From Lentilitoribacter sp. Alg239-R112 (GTDB lineage Bacteria > Pseudomonadota > Alphaproteobacteria > Rhizobiales > Rhizobiaceae): DNA of 64,000 bases. Below, piece by piece: positions 9,544-18,219 of this stretch. The stretch spans positions 1,488,001 to 1,552,000 of the forward strand of contig NZ_LS999833.1 of the NCBI RefSeq assembly GCF_900537175.1, in the 5' to 3' direction. The position numbers were made by a program, and so were the translations under genes. The stretch's first letter is position 1, and every line of letters begins with the position of its first letter. The notes under the pieces were generated by a model. It saw nothing but the letters and a program-made list of their open reading frames with translations. It made no database searches and was not told the DNA's origin.

Positions 9544-9954
9544 TTAATAGTCGTCACTTTTTTCAGGTGGCACAAGACCTTGTATACCTGCAAGCAACTC
9601 TTCTTCTGTCATGTTATCAAACGTAACTTTTTCAGGACGCTCATCTTGAACAATGATTGTATCGCCAGCAGCAACTTCTTCGACAACATCATCTTCAGGA
9701 ATTGTATTCATTTCAGGCTCATCAACTTCAACATGTTTTTGAAGCGAATGAATAAGATCTTCTTTTAGATCGCCTGTTGAAAGTGTTTCATCAGCGATTT
9801 CACGCAATGCTACAACTGGGTTTTTGTCATTATCGCGATCAACTGTGATTGATTCGCCTTGCGAAATCATACGTGCGCGATGACCTGCCAATAGGACAAG
9901 TTCAAACCGATTATCTACTTTATCAATGCAATCTTCGACTGTGACGCGTGCCAT
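9544..9954 (-). CDS. rpoZ: RNA polymerase omega subunit
   Basis: The omega subunit (136 aa) binds and stabilises the beta' subunit of RNA polymerase. The conserved N-terminal part is unmistakable: '[20 protein letters not shown]', then 'RARMISQGE' and '[15 protein letters not shown]'. The C-terminal half is an acidic tail, typical of alphaproteobacterial omega. An AGAGGA ribosome-binding site is six bases upstream. It precedes rsh, the conserved arrangement, with a terminator in between. Confidence 0.95.
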   Translation of the reverse strand: MARVTVEDCIDKVDNRFELVLLAGHRARMISQGESITVDRDNDKNPVVALREIADETLSTGDLKEDLIHSLQKHVEVDEPEMNTIPEDDVVEEVAAGDTIIVQDERPEKVTFDNMTEEELLAGIQGLVPPEKSDDY

Positions 9955-10127
9955 GTCATGTCCTCTGCAAATTATTTATGATTAGAATTATCCCTGCGAT
10001 AAACTGAATTGCCTCAAAATACAAGTTTTTTAGGTAGATCTACGCCAATCAATTGTAGTTTTTTGTCCGCTATATTATTGACTTTAGTAAATCAGAACAA
10101 AATTATGCGGCAATCAGGTACTTTTTT

Positions 10128-10790
10128 ATGACCAATCTCATTACAGACCCAGACCATGATTGCGAGATTTGCCCTCGCTTGAGATCATACATTCTTGAAA
10201 CGCGCGCAAAGTACCCAGACTGGTTCAACGGTCCCGTCCCCACATGGTTGCCACCAGACGGTGCAAAGAGTGTAAAAATGCTCATAGTCGGGTTAGCCCC
10301 AGGAATTCGTGGCGCTAACCGAACAGGAAGGCCTTTCACGGGTGATTACGCCGGTGATCTACTATATGCAACTTTGAAAAAATTTGCCTTTACTAACGGT
10401 GAATTTGGCTCATCAGTTGATGATGGACTTACGCTGAAAGAAGTAGCAATCACCAACGCCGTTAGATGTGTACCACCCGAAAATAAGCCAGTTGGACAAG
10501 AGATAAACAATTGCCGTCCATTTCTGGAAGCAACACTTTCATCATATACAAACCTGAAAGCAATTGTCACTTTAGGAAAAATCTCACACGATAGCACTAT
10601 TCGCACACTTAATGAGCGCGTATCGCAACACCCATTTGGTCATAACAAAGTCACACAAGTTGGCCGTCTTAAAGTTTTTTCAAGCTACCATTGCTCTCGC
10701 TATAATACCAATACTGGCCGTCTGACCGAGAAAATGTTTGAAGCCGTATTCCGTTCAGTGAGAAATTACATTGATAGCGAAGCCAAATAG
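10128..10790 (+). CDS. Uracil-DNA glycosylase, family 5-like (UDGb)
   Basis: This 220-aa Fe-S uracil-DNA glycosylase excises uracil or other deaminated bases. Motif A is GLAPG (55-59), as in family 5 rather than the GEAPG or GxDPG of other families. Four candidate [4Fe-4S] cysteines are Cys12, Cys15, Cys114 and Cys129. Motif B reads H188-C189-S190 and then 'RYNTNTGRLT', where family 5 usually has HPS, so a Pro-to-Cys change is present. The start ATG matches the expected N-terminus. It is divergent from rpoZ and convergent with smpB, leaving one base between the stops. Confidence 0.85.
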   Translation: MTNLITDPDHDCEICPRLRSYILETRAKYPDWFNGPVPTWLPPDGAKSVKMLIVGLAPGIRGANRTGRPFTGDYAGDLLYATLKKFAFTNGEFGSSVDDGLTLKEVAITNAVRCVPPENKPVGQEINNCRPFLEATLSSYTNLKAIVTLGKISHDSTIRTLNERVSQHPFGHNKVTQVGRLKVFSSYHCSRYNTNTGRLTEKMFEAVFRSVRNYIDSEAK

Positions 10791-10791
10791 A

Positions 10792-11277
10792 TTATCCGCG
10801 ATCACGAAGCAGCTTAGCTTTCTGCTTGTTCCAATCACGCGCCTTCTCAGATGCCCGCTTATCATGAAGTTTCTTACCTTTACCTAATGCTAGTTCGATT
10901 TTTGCCCGACCTTTTTCATTAAAGTAAATTTTGAGCGGTACAATTGTCATGCCCTCGCGATCGATAGCATCGTTATACTTCTTCATTTCCCGCTTGCTCA
11001 TCAATAACTTACGGCGACGACGCGGCTCGTGATTAAATCTATTGCCTTGCAAATACTCAGGCAAATATGAGTTGATCAACCATGCTTCGCCGTCTTCAAA
11101 TGTTGCATAGGATTCAGCAATATTTGCTTTCCCTTCACGCAATGATTTGACCTCTGTTCCCGTCAACATAAGACCAGCCTCTAAGTTCTCGGAAAGCTCG
11201 AAATTATATCTAGCTTTCCGGTTTTCAGCCACTATCTTTTTATTAGGATCTGATTTCTTTTTCTTCTTAGCTGCCAT
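10792..11277 (-). CDS. smpB: SsrA-binding protein SmpB
   Basis: SmpB (161 aa) binds tmRNA and delivers it to stalled ribosomes for trans-translation. Recognisable segments are '[20 protein letters not shown]', '[20 protein letters not shown]' and the basic C-terminal tail '[20 protein letters not shown]' through '[20 protein letters not shown]'. The lysine-rich extreme N-terminus is typical of alphaproteobacteria. It starts 11 bp after dapA, and dapA-smpB is a conserved rhizobial pair. The tmRNA gene itself is not in this window. Confidence 0.96.
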   Translation of the reverse strand: MAAKKKKKSDPNKKIVAENRKARYNFELSENLEAGLMLTGTEVKSLREGKANIAESYATFEDGEAWLINSYLPEYLQGNRFNHEPRRRRKLLMSKREMKKYNDAIDREGMTIVPLKIYFNEKGRAKIELALGKGKKLHDKRASEKARDWNKQKAKLLRDRG

Positions 11278-11288
11278 ATGAGTCCACT

Positions 11289-12170
11289 TTAGGCCTCTAT
11301 ACCGACATGCTTCAAAGCTAAATCAATTTTCTTAGCAGTTTCCGGCGTGACCGGAAGCATCGGCGAGCGAAGTGTATTTTCCATACGCCCCATTTTGGAT
11401 AGGGCATATTTTACACCCGCAACACCAGGTTCAGCAAAAATAGCATCATGAAGCGGCATCAACAAATCTTGCAACTCTAATGCCTTCGGGAAATCGCCAG
11501 CGGCAAGAGCTACTTGAAATTGTGAACAAAGCTTAGGCGCAACATTAGTTGTTACAGAAATACAGCCAACACCACCGTGGGCATAAAAACCCAGCGCAGA
11601 AGCATCTTCCGCAGACATCTGGCAAAAATCAGGCCCACACGCGGCTCGTGTTTGTGTTACGCGAACCATATCAGCGGTCGCATCTTTTACACCAACAATA
11701 TTAGAAAAATCTTTTGTCAACGCTGCCATTGTGTCCACACTCATATCGACAGCACAACGACCGGGAATATTATAAACCAAAATCGGTAGTTTTGTTGCTT
11801 GTGCGATAAGCTTGAAATGTTGGTACAGTCCGGCTTGCGTTGGTCGATTATAATAAGGCGTGACAACTAAAAGCCCGTCAGCACCGCATTTTTCTGCATG
11901 AAGCGAAAGCTCAATTGCCTCTATTGTATTATTTGAACCTGCACCGGCAATGACCGGAACTCGACCATCCGTTTGCTCAATACAAATTTCCACGACACGG
12001 TTATGTTCATCGTGGGATAAAGTAGCAGATTCACCTGTTGTTCCAACAGGCACAACACCGTTGCTACCTTCACGAATAACCCAATCTATATGTTTAGAAA
12101 ATGCGGCTTCATCTACATCATGATTTGCATCAAATGGCGTGACTAAAGCTGGCATGGAACCACTAAACAT
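11289..12170 (-). CDS. dapA: 4-hydroxy-tetrahydrodipicolinate synthase
   Basis: DapA (293 aa) condenses pyruvate with aspartate semialdehyde in lysine and meso-diaminopimelate synthesis. The Schiff-base lysine is Lys162 in '[10 protein letters not shown]'. The catalytic tyrosine is in 'VYNIPGR' and the TT pair in '[10 protein letters not shown]'. The (beta/alpha)8 barrel has normal length. An AGGAG ribosome-binding site is correctly spaced before the ATG. The intergenic region upstream is shared with the divergent transglycosylase gene. Confidence 0.96.
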   Translation of the reverse strand: MFSGSMPALVTPFDANHDVDEAAFSKHIDWVIREGSNGVVPVGTTGESATLSHDEHNRVVEICIEQTDGRVPVIAGAGSNNTIEAIELSLHAEKCGADGLLVVTPYYNRPTQAGLYQHFKLIAQATKLPILVYNIPGRCAVDMSVDTMAALTKDFSNIVGVKDATADMVRVTQTRAACGPDFCQMSAEDASALGFYAHGGVGCISVTTNVAPKLCSQFQVALAAGDFPKALELQDLLMPLHDAIFAEPGVAGVKYALSKMGRMENTLRSPMLPVTPETAKKIDLALKHVGIEA

Positions 12171-12431
12171 TACAATCTCCTAGTACCCAGTTCAATTCGG
12201 GAATAAACTTGCATAAATGCTTCAAATTTTCGGCACCATAATCTCAGCAGGCACCCGCCGCAAGCAAAACAATCAAGTTTTGAAATTTTAATATACCCGT
12301 GTTGCCAATTTGTAATTATTTCAAGTTTTGGTTAACCAAATAAGGTTTTGTTAAGATTTGTTTCATCGCTTGTCGTTAAATTGCCACTTAATTGTTTATT
12401 GTGAAGACATCAAACTCATTTGGAACAAAAT
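12171..12431. promoter_or_regulatory. Divergent dapA / transglycosylase promoter region
   Basis: About 260 bp of AT-rich DNA separate the two divergent starts. No ORF is supported. It must hold the promoters for dapA-smpB (minus) and the lytic transglycosylase (plus). I cannot assign boxes with confidence. Confidence 0.4.
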
Positions 12432-14501
12432 ATGTATAGCCAAAAACTCGGTAAAGCTGCCTTTATAATCGCAATGCTTGCAACATGTGCAAGTTATGCA
12501 AACCCGCTTCCGCCGGCAGATATCCCCGTTCCAGTTCTACGTGATCAGAATGCTATTATAGCACCGACAACAACCGACGCTCAAATAACCGGCGCAATCG
12601 TCAAGTCGTCATTTGTACCTGCGGTGAGTGGTTCGTTGCAATCAGGCTTAGATGCGCTCGGGAAAAAAGATCAGAATCGCGCACGCGCTATTCGCAATGG
12701 AATGCGAAAAAACTCGCAAGATCGGCATATTTTAACCTGGGCGATTTCCCAATCCGGACTAAATGATATACCATCATCCGAGATTGCGATGGCAATGGCT
12801 GAACTTAAATCATGGCCTGGTTTAACCACCCTGCGTTATCGTTGGGAAAAAGCCCTACTTAAAGAAAACCCTCCAGCCAACACCGTGATTGCTGCGTTTG
12901 GCAATGCGAAGCCGAAAACAGCAGAAGGTGCAATAATTTTAACCCGCGCATTGAAAAGCAAGGGGCGAAAGAAGAATGCCCGAACTGTATTACTACCATT
13001 CTGGCATAATGAGCGACTTGACAAGAAGGAAGAAAATTTAATTCTAAAAGAGTTTTCTTCTCTACTCAGCAAAGCAAACCATAAACGACGCATGGATATG
13101 CTTTTATATCGAGATCGGGTCACCCAAGCAGAGCGCTTTTCCAAATTAGCTGGTGCAGAATCACTTTATCGAGCGCGTGCTGCGACCATACGTAAACAAC
13201 CTAAAGCCGATAAGCTTATAAAATCCGTTCATAGAAGTTGGCGTAAAGATCCTAGTTACCTGTTTACAAAAATTGAACGCGCGCGACGAGAAGAGCGTTT
13301 CAATGAGGTTGCTAAACTCATTGTTAAAGCACCAAGAGACCCAAACAGCCTGATAAACCCGGGCGAATGGTGGGTTGAACAACGTATTGTCAGCCGAATT
13401 CTATATGAACGCGGAAACGCTTCCGCTGCCTATAAGATAGCAGCAAACCATCTTGCTGTATCAGAACGAGATCGGATTGAAGCGGAATTTCATGCGGGAT
13501 TTTTCGCATTGCGAGGCCTCAAAAAACCCAATACCGCCATCAAACACTTCTCTAAAATTCTTGATTATGCCACGACACCAAAGTCAAAATCGCGAGCATG
13601 GTATTGGCTTGGTCGTTCCGCAGAAGCGAAAAAATCTAAAAAAGCATCCGAGTATTATCGCCATGCATCGCAATATCCAACGGCATATTATGGCCAGCTT
13701 GCAAGTGCGAAATTGAATATTAAAAATCTGAACGTTAGATACCCAAAACCAAGTTCTGCTGACCGCAGAAACTTTGCATCACGCGATTATGTACAAGCCA
13801 TCAAGAAACTTGAAATAAGCGGGCATGCTTGGCGCAGTGATCGACTATACCGTGCCGCAGCACAACAACTTACAAGCCCGGGCGAACTGGCTTTGTTAGC
13901 CGCAATGGCAGAAAAACGTGGCAATTACCAACTTGCATTGCAAGTTGGGAAAATTGGTTACCGACGCGGTCTGGATGTGGCGGCCCTCGCCTTCCCTCTA
14001 GGGGCCATTCCCAAAAAGGCCAACATATCCGGCACTGGAACAGCTTTAGCATATTCTATCGCCCGCCAGGAAAGCACATTTAATAAAGCAGCAATATCGC
14101 CAGCAAACGCCAGAGGACTATTGCAGCTTCTACCGGCAACTGCAAAGACCGTTGCGCGAACATATGGGCTTAAATACTCAAAATCACGGCTGACCACAGA
14201 CGCGGCCTATAATGCGACATTGGGTGCTCATTTTCTAAATGAGCAAATTGCAAACTTCAATGGCTCCTATATCATGACCTTTATAGGCTATAATGCCGGC
14301 CCTCGCCGCGTACCCCAGTGGATCGCACGATTTGGAAATCCACAGGGAAAAAGCATTGAGCATGTCGTCGATTGGGTGGAGATGATTCCATACACTGAGA
14401 CGCGAAATTACGTTCAACGCGTGATCGAAAATTATCAGGTTTACAAAACCCGCCTCGGTCAAAAAGCAAACATCATAAAAGACTTACGATTCGGTCGTTG
14501 A
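12432..14501 (+). CDS. Soluble lytic murein transglycosylase
   Basis: This periplasmic Slt-type transglycosylase (689 aa) cleaves the MurNAc-GlcNAc bond with formation of 1,6-anhydro-MurNAc. A signal peptide covers about residues 1-24 (KLGKAAFIIAMLATCASYA). A long helical superhelix follows, then the C-terminal SLT domain with the catalytic Glu547 in 'SIARQESTF'. 'PANARGLLQLLPATA' and 'FIGYNAGPRRV' complete the SLT motifs. I chose the ATG at 12432 over a TTG at 12420 because GGAA is seven bases upstream and the signal peptide then starts normally. It is the first gene of a plus-strand pair with the alpha/beta hydrolase. Confidence 0.92.
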   Translation: MYSQKLGKAAFIIAMLATCASYANPLPPADIPVPVLRDQNAIIAPTTTDAQITGAIVKSSFVPAVSGSLQSGLDALGKKDQNRARAIRNGMRKNSQDRHILTWAISQSGLNDIPSSEIAMAMAELKSWPGLTTLRYRWEKALLKENPPANTVIAAFGNAKPKTAEGAIILTRALKSKGRKKNARTVLLPFWHNERLDKKEENLILKEFSSLLSKANHKRRMDMLLYRDRVTQAERFSKLAGAESLYRARAATIRKQPKADKLIKSVHRSWRKDPSYLFTKIERARREERFNEVAKLIVKAPRDPNSLINPGEWWVEQRIVSRILYERGNASAAYKIAANHLAVSERDRIEAEFHAGFFALRGLKKPNTAIKHFSKILDYATTPKSKSRAWYWLGRSAEAKKSKKASEYYRHASQYPTAYYGQLASAKLNIKNLNVRYPKPSSADRRNFASRDYVQAIKKLEISGHAWRSDRLYRAAAQQLTSPGELALLAAMAEKRGNYQLALQVGKIGYRRGLDVAALAFPLGAIPKKANISGTGTALAYSIARQESTFNKAAISPANARGLLQLLPATAKTVARTYGLKYSKSRLTTDAAYNATLGAHFLNEQIANFNGSYIMTFIGYNAGPRRVPQWIARFGNPQGKSIEHVVDWVEMIPYTETRNYVQRVIENYQVYKTRLGQKANIIKDLRFGR

Positions 14502-14513
14502 TCTGGTTATTTG

Positions 14514-15395
14514 ATGTACAAAGAGCATTATTTTCAGTCAGATGACGGCCTAAAATTGTATGTCCGCGATTATTCTGCAAACAAGCAAGAATTAAATACC
14601 AGGCCAGTCGTATGCTTGCCAGGACTGACAAGAAACTCAAAAGATTTTCATAAATTAGCTACTCACCTTTGCAACAGCAGTAAAAAATCATACCGTGTCA
14701 TCAGCGTTGATTATCGTGGACGAGGCAAATCTCAATGGGATGATAACAAAGCCAACTACAATATTTTGCGTGAGGCACAAGATGTTCTCGGTATTCTCAA
14801 TTGGCTACAAATCGCCAAAGCAGATTTTATTGGCACCTCACGCGGCGGCCTCATCCTGCATATTATCGCGACTATTAAACTAGATATAATCTCATCGATT
14901 ATATTTAATGATATTGGACCAGAACTAGAGCTACAGGGCCTGCTCGATATCAAGAAATATCTTTCCAAATCAACGCGGCCAAGAAGTTGGGCTGACGCGG
15001 CATCTATCCAAAAAGAAATACATAGACTTAACTTTCCCGCGTTTGGTGACGATGATTGGATGGACATAGCGAAAGATATCTATATCGAAAAGGATAATAA
15101 GATTGTTGCCGACTTTGACCCGACTATCGCGAACTCCATATCTGATATCAATCAAGATACGGAAGTACCTGCACTATGGGATCAGTTTAAACTTCTTAGC
15201 AATATCCCAATCCTTACGATAAGGGGTGCGAATTCAAGCCTACTTTCTAACCGTATTGTCGAAAAAATGAGCGACATGCATCCTCAACATTCAAGCATTA
15301 CAATGCCTGGGCAAGGACATCCTCCAAATCTAATGGGAGATGGGATAGAGTATAGTATTACCGATTTTCTCAACTCACCAAAAAGCCCGGAATAG
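14514..15395 (+). CDS. Alpha/beta hydrolase
   Basis: This alpha/beta-hydrolase-fold protein (about 293 aa) has the oxyanion segment 'CLPGLTRNSKDF', a nucleophile elbow GTSRGG (Ser about 109) and a C-terminal catalytic His in 'GQGHPPN'. Relatives of this esterase group usually carry Asp in a 'RGxxSDLLS' stretch. Here that stretch reads 'RGANSSLLSN', so the canonical acid is replaced by Ser and another acidic residue would have to serve. A TTG at 14511 directly precedes the ATG. The substrate is unknown. The reading frame ends inside the left arm of a terminator hairpin. Confidence 0.82.
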   Translation: MYKEHYFQSDDGLKLYVRDYSANKQELNTRPVVCLPGLTRNSKDFHKLATHLCNSSKKSYRVISVDYRGRGKSQWDDNKANYNILREAQDVLGILNWLQIAKADFIGTSRGGLILHIIATIKLDIISSIIFNDIGPELELQGLLDIKKYLSKSTRPRSWADAASIQKEIHRLNFPAFGDDDWMDIAKDIYIEKDNKIVADFDPTIANSISDINQDTEVPALWDQFKLLSNIPILTIRGANSSLLSNRIVEKMSDMHPQHSSITMPGQGHPPNLMGDGIEYSITDFLNSPKSPE

Positions 15396-15406
15396 GCCCG
15401 GGCTTT
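15382..15406. terminator. Bidirectional terminator hairpin
   Basis: AAAGCCCGG (15382-15390) pairs perfectly with CCGGGCTTT (15398-15406) around a 7-nt loop. It overlaps the hydrolase stop codon at 15393-15395. On the minus strand the stem is followed by T residues, so it should also terminate the convergent helix-hairpin-helix gene that ends at 15427. Confidence 0.75.
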
Positions 15407-15426
15407 AATGAATGATCTAAAATCTC

Positions 15427-16485
15427 TTAGCTGGAGCTGGGCACGTCACCTTTGGCAGCACGTTTAGAAAACTCTGTTGTACCACCTTTGGCCAAAACTT
15501 TAGCCTGCTTAATCCAATCATCGCGTTCTATTCGACCCTTGAATGAAAGTTTCTCATCAAACTCCGTAACATCGGCCTTCTTCCATGCCGCGATTTGTGA
15601 ATAAGAGGTTATACCCTCCTTCGCTAGCTTGGTTTCAATCAACTTTCCGACACCTTTTATCAGCTTCAAATCATCTGGTGTAGATACCTTTTTCGCCGTT
15701 GACTTCACAGCAGCCTTCTTCACGGAAGCTTTAGGTGCCGCTTTTTTTGTAGCAGTTTTTGCTGCAGAGGCCGATTTTATAAGGGCTGCCTTTTTAACAG
15801 GAGCCTTCTTAGCTGCTACCGGTTTCGCTGAAGTAGTCTTGGCCTTTGCTTTCGCCAGTGCTTTTGCTTGAGGCACCCATTCTTCCCGCTCAATTCTACC
15901 TTTGAAATTCAACTTCTCGTCAAACTCCGCTATATCTGCCTTCTTCCACGAGCCAACCTGTGCAAAAGTCGTGATGCCTTCATTATTGAGCCTTGTCTCA
16001 TTCATCTTTCCGACGCCTTTAATGAGCTTCAAATCATCGGCAGTATTACTTGCGGCAACAGTTTTTGTCGCAGCACGTTTTGCTTTAGTAGCCGAGGCAT
16101 TTTTCTTAGCTTTAGTTGCTTTTGCAGGTGCCGCTTTTGAACTCTTTGCCACCGATTTTCCGGTGGATGTCTTGCTTGCTGCATTAGATTTGGTTGCTGG
16201 AGACTTCGCCTTAGTTCCCGTTGATTTTTTTGTCGCTGGGGTTTTCGTCTGCGTATCCTTATCTGCAGCTTTATTATTGCCTGTGGACACGAACCCTGCT
16301 GAGGCAGCAGATACGCTTTCATTAGAGGTACTCGACGCAGAAGATGAACCTGATTTGGTGTCCAATGCAGTATTAGAACTACTATCCTTATCAGGGCAGC
16401 CAAACGACATCTTCAATATTCTGCCAACCAGCACTCCTATTACAAATGCAACTATAATTAATATAGCCGTTAAAATTACCATCAT
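15427..16485 (-). CDS. Membrane-anchored protein with two HhH-type modules
   Basis: This 352-aa protein has one N-terminal transmembrane segment (about residues 3-25) and a long Ala/Lys/Ser/Thr-rich low-complexity linker. Two near-copies of a 65-residue module begin at about residues 150 and 271. Each starts 'DDLKLIKGVGK', continues with 'ETxLxxEGIT' and ends 'EFDEKL.FKGRIER'. The GVGK hairpin resembles the helix-hairpin-helix fold of non-specific DNA-binding proteins, and databases often label such proteins 'flap endonuclease-like'. No nuclease active site is visible. The highly basic linker also fits nucleic-acid binding. A GGGGTGGAG site precedes two adjacent ATGs. It follows a 33-codon membrane ORF by 31 bp. 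Confidence 0.78.
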   Translation of the reverse strand: MMVILTAILIIVAFVIGVLVGRILKMSFGCPDKDSSSNTALDTKSGSSSASSTSNESVSAASAGFVSTGNNKAADKDTQTKTPATKKSTGTKAKSPATKSNAASKTSTGKSVAKSSKAAPAKATKAKKNASATKAKRAATKTVAASNTADDLKLIKGVGKMNETRLNNEGITTFAQVGSWKKADIAEFDEKLNFKGRIEREEWVPQAKALAKAKAKTTSAKPVAAKKAPVKKAALIKSASAAKTATKKAAPKASVKKAAVKSTAKKVSTPDDLKLIKGVGKLIETKLAKEGITSYSQIAAWKKADVTEFDEKLSFKGRIERDDWIKQAKVLAKGGTTEFSKRAAKGDVPSSS

Positions 16486-16516
16486 GATGATGCTCCACCC
16501 CTTTTAATATTATTTA

Positions 16517-16618
16517 TTATGCATCGCTGCATTTATAATTAATCCAACCAATGACCGCTCCAATGACGAAAGCTGCCAAAAGCCATATCCAAATATGTGC
16601 TATTAAGTGCCCTAACAT
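16517..16618 (-). CDS. Small membrane protein, 33 aa
   Basis: This short ORF encodes 33 residues that are almost entirely one transmembrane helix ('WIWLLAAFVIGAVIGWI'), ending with a polar 'NYKCSDA' tail. A very strong GGAGGTAAGAA ribosome-binding site sits right before the ATG at 16618, and the stop is 31 bp before the helix-hairpin-helix gene on the same strand. The Trp-rich hydrophobic segment with spaced glycines resembles the membrane segments that begin some rhizobial proteins of the same neighbourhood. A small palindrome (CTCTAGCTAGAG) lies just upstream of the ribosome-binding site. Function unknown. Confidence 0.65.
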   Translation of the reverse strand: MLGHLIAHIWIWLLAAFVIGAVIGWINYKCSDA

Positions 16619-16833
16619 TTCTTACCTCCTATCCCTCTCTAGCTAGAGGGTATACCAAAAAATCACGTCTGAATAAACAATGGTGAGCCACTGATATATT
16701 CAACGCTATTTGTCACCCGGCAAAATATGACAAGCTTTAGGCTTCCAAGCAAGAATTTTTCATTTTCAACGAAAAAGAACGTCAAATATCAGAATAATAT
16801 TCTCAATAATTCATTTTAGATTGATTATTGGCA

Positions 16834-17007
16834 TTAAACTGTGGTGTCGCAGGAACCTACAAGACAAAATTCAATTGTCAGGCCTAGCTCCTCACCAGTG
16901 GCAAGTGTTGGGTTATTTGACTCACTATAGAACCAAATCGCAAGTGTTGTAAGAAGGATGGTACTCACAAGACCAGGCCAAAAATATTTGCTGAATTTTT
17001 TAAACAT
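16834..17007 (-). CDS. Small membrane ORF, 57 aa
   Basis: This 57-codon ORF runs from an ATG at 17007 to a TAA at 16834 with no internal stop. The product has a basic N-terminus (FKKFSKYFWPG), one transmembrane helix (about residues 12-27) and a C-terminal part with two cysteines (Cys48 and Cys53 in 'FCLVGSC'). A GAG lies four bases before the ATG, a modest ribosome-binding site. The domain order (basic, hydrophobic, Cys pair) looks real rather than random, but I recognise no family. Confidence 0.45.
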   Translation of the reverse strand: MFKKFSKYFWPGLVSTILLTTLAIWFYSESNNPTLATGEELGLTIEFCLVGSCDTTV

Positions 17008-17095
17008 ACTCTACGTTAGCAAAAATAATTGGACTTGGAAAAGTATAAATATACATCCACACTTAACTCAGCCAGTCAATGCTAATTGAAAGCAC

Positions 17096-17125
17096 AAAAA
17101 AACCCGGTGGAAAAACCACCGGGTT
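17096..17125 (-). terminator. Porin terminator
   Basis: AACCCGGTGG (17101-17110) and CCACCGGGTT (17116-17125) form a perfect 10-bp stem with a 5-nt loop. It is followed on the minus strand by a run of T residues. It lies 26 bp past the porin stop, a textbook intrinsic terminator. Confidence 0.88.
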
Positions 17126-17151
17126 CTCAATGTAACTATCTAATCAGGAGA

Positions 17152-18219
17152 TTAGAAAGAACGTGTCAAACGGAAACGTACTTCTGTACGGTCTGTAAGA
17201 GCAGCATTGCCTGTTGTCGCAGCATTGTTGAAATCCCAATACTTAACGCGAGCGTCAGCAACTAGACCTTCAACGATTGTGTATGATGCAATTGCAGAAA
17301 TACCATATGCATCACGAGCGCCAACATTTTGGATGCCATCAGCAAAATCCGCTGCAAAAGCGATGTTCAACTTATCAGTTGCATCAAAGCCATAACCAAC
17401 ACCGAATACGTTTTTAGCACCTGAACCGAATGAAGTACCAGTAGTACCAGCTAGACCAGCAAAGTTACCGTTACCTTTTTCAGACCAAGCATAGTATGCG
17501 CCAAAGCCCATGTATGAAAGTTCGATTTTAGCACCTGAACGACCACCAGCAGTAGAAGTATTGTCGCCATCATAACCGTAGAACAATTTAACGCCAAGAT
17601 CACCAGCAGCGAAGTCTACACGCGCAGCAATATCACCAGCGATTGTTTGTGGAACACCAGTACCTGTAGTAGTACCAGCTACAGCTTGTACGTAAAAAGT
17701 AGCTGAGTCTAGAGCAACTGTGTACTGAACTTGGTTACCAGTAGAACCTTCAGGGTTGAAGAATTGCTCACCAACGATTGAAGAATCGTAGATTGAACCG
17801 TTCAAACCAATGTTAAATACGTTACCATCACCAATGCTGATGTGTGCGCGGTCAACATTCAAACGACGAGCAGCAGTAGTTGTACCAGTTTCATCCAAAC
17901 GAACGTGAGCAGCAAGTGTACCTAGCTCTGTTGATGAATTTGCATCAAGAGTAAGACGAACATCGTGATCAAAAGTAGTAGTATCTGCAGCTGAACCACC
18001 TGATACGTCAGTGTATGTTGCTAGCGCACGAACATAACCACCGATTTTTAGGCAAGTTTCTGTACCAGGAATGTAGAAGTAACCTGTGCCGAAGTCTTGG
18101 CAAACTTGTACGTATTCTACTGGCTCTGGATCTGCTGCTACAACTGCGTCTGCAGCTTGTGCACTTGAAGCTGCTACTACTGCAGCTGCTGAACCGATAA
18201 GTAGGCTCTTAATTGTCAT
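17152..18219 (-). CDS. Outer-membrane porin (Omp2b/RopA family)
   Basis: This 355-aa alphaproteobacterial porin forms trimeric beta-barrel channels in the outer membrane. A Sec signal peptide ends at 'SSAQA'. The mature N-terminus contains the family block '[20 protein letters not shown]' followed by 'LKIGGYVRA', in which two cysteines bracket the loop. Alternating hydrophobic strands run to a C-terminal phenylalanine ('RFRLTRSF'), the signal for barrel assembly. The start is ATG 18219, after a strong GGAGG. An upstream in-frame ATG at 18285 would destroy the signal peptide and is rejected. The gene's regular GC-rich codon choice suggests high expression. Confidence 0.93.
   Translation of the reverse strand: MTIKSLLIGSAAAVVAASSAQAADAVVAADPEPVEYVQVCQDFGTGYFYIPGTETCLKIGGYVRALATYTDVSGGSAADTTTFDHDVRLTLDANSSTELGTLAAHVRLDETGTTTAARRLNVDRAHISIGDGNVFNIGLNGSIYDSSIVGEQFFNPEGSTGNQVQYTVALDSATFYVQAVAGTTTGTGVPQTIAGDIAARVDFAAGDLGVKLFYGYDGDNTSTAGGRSGAKIELSYMGFGAYYAWSEKGNGNFAGLAGTTGTSFGSGAKNVFGVGYGFDATDKLNIAFAADFADGIQNVGARDAYGISAIASYTIVEGLVADARVKYWDFNNAATTGNAALTDRTEVRFRLTRSF

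Noticed and set aside
16241..16340. Repeated codon patterns in the Ala/Lys/Ser/Thr linker as a possible DNA repeat or CRISPR-like array.
   Set aside because: The periodicity comes from low-complexity protein sequence. Unit lengths and spacers are irregular.
15902..16507. A 201-codon plus-strand frame opposite the HhH-type gene.
   Set aside because: The Ala/Phe/Val-rich product is the mirror of the Lys/Ala-rich linker on the other strand. No start signal is seen.
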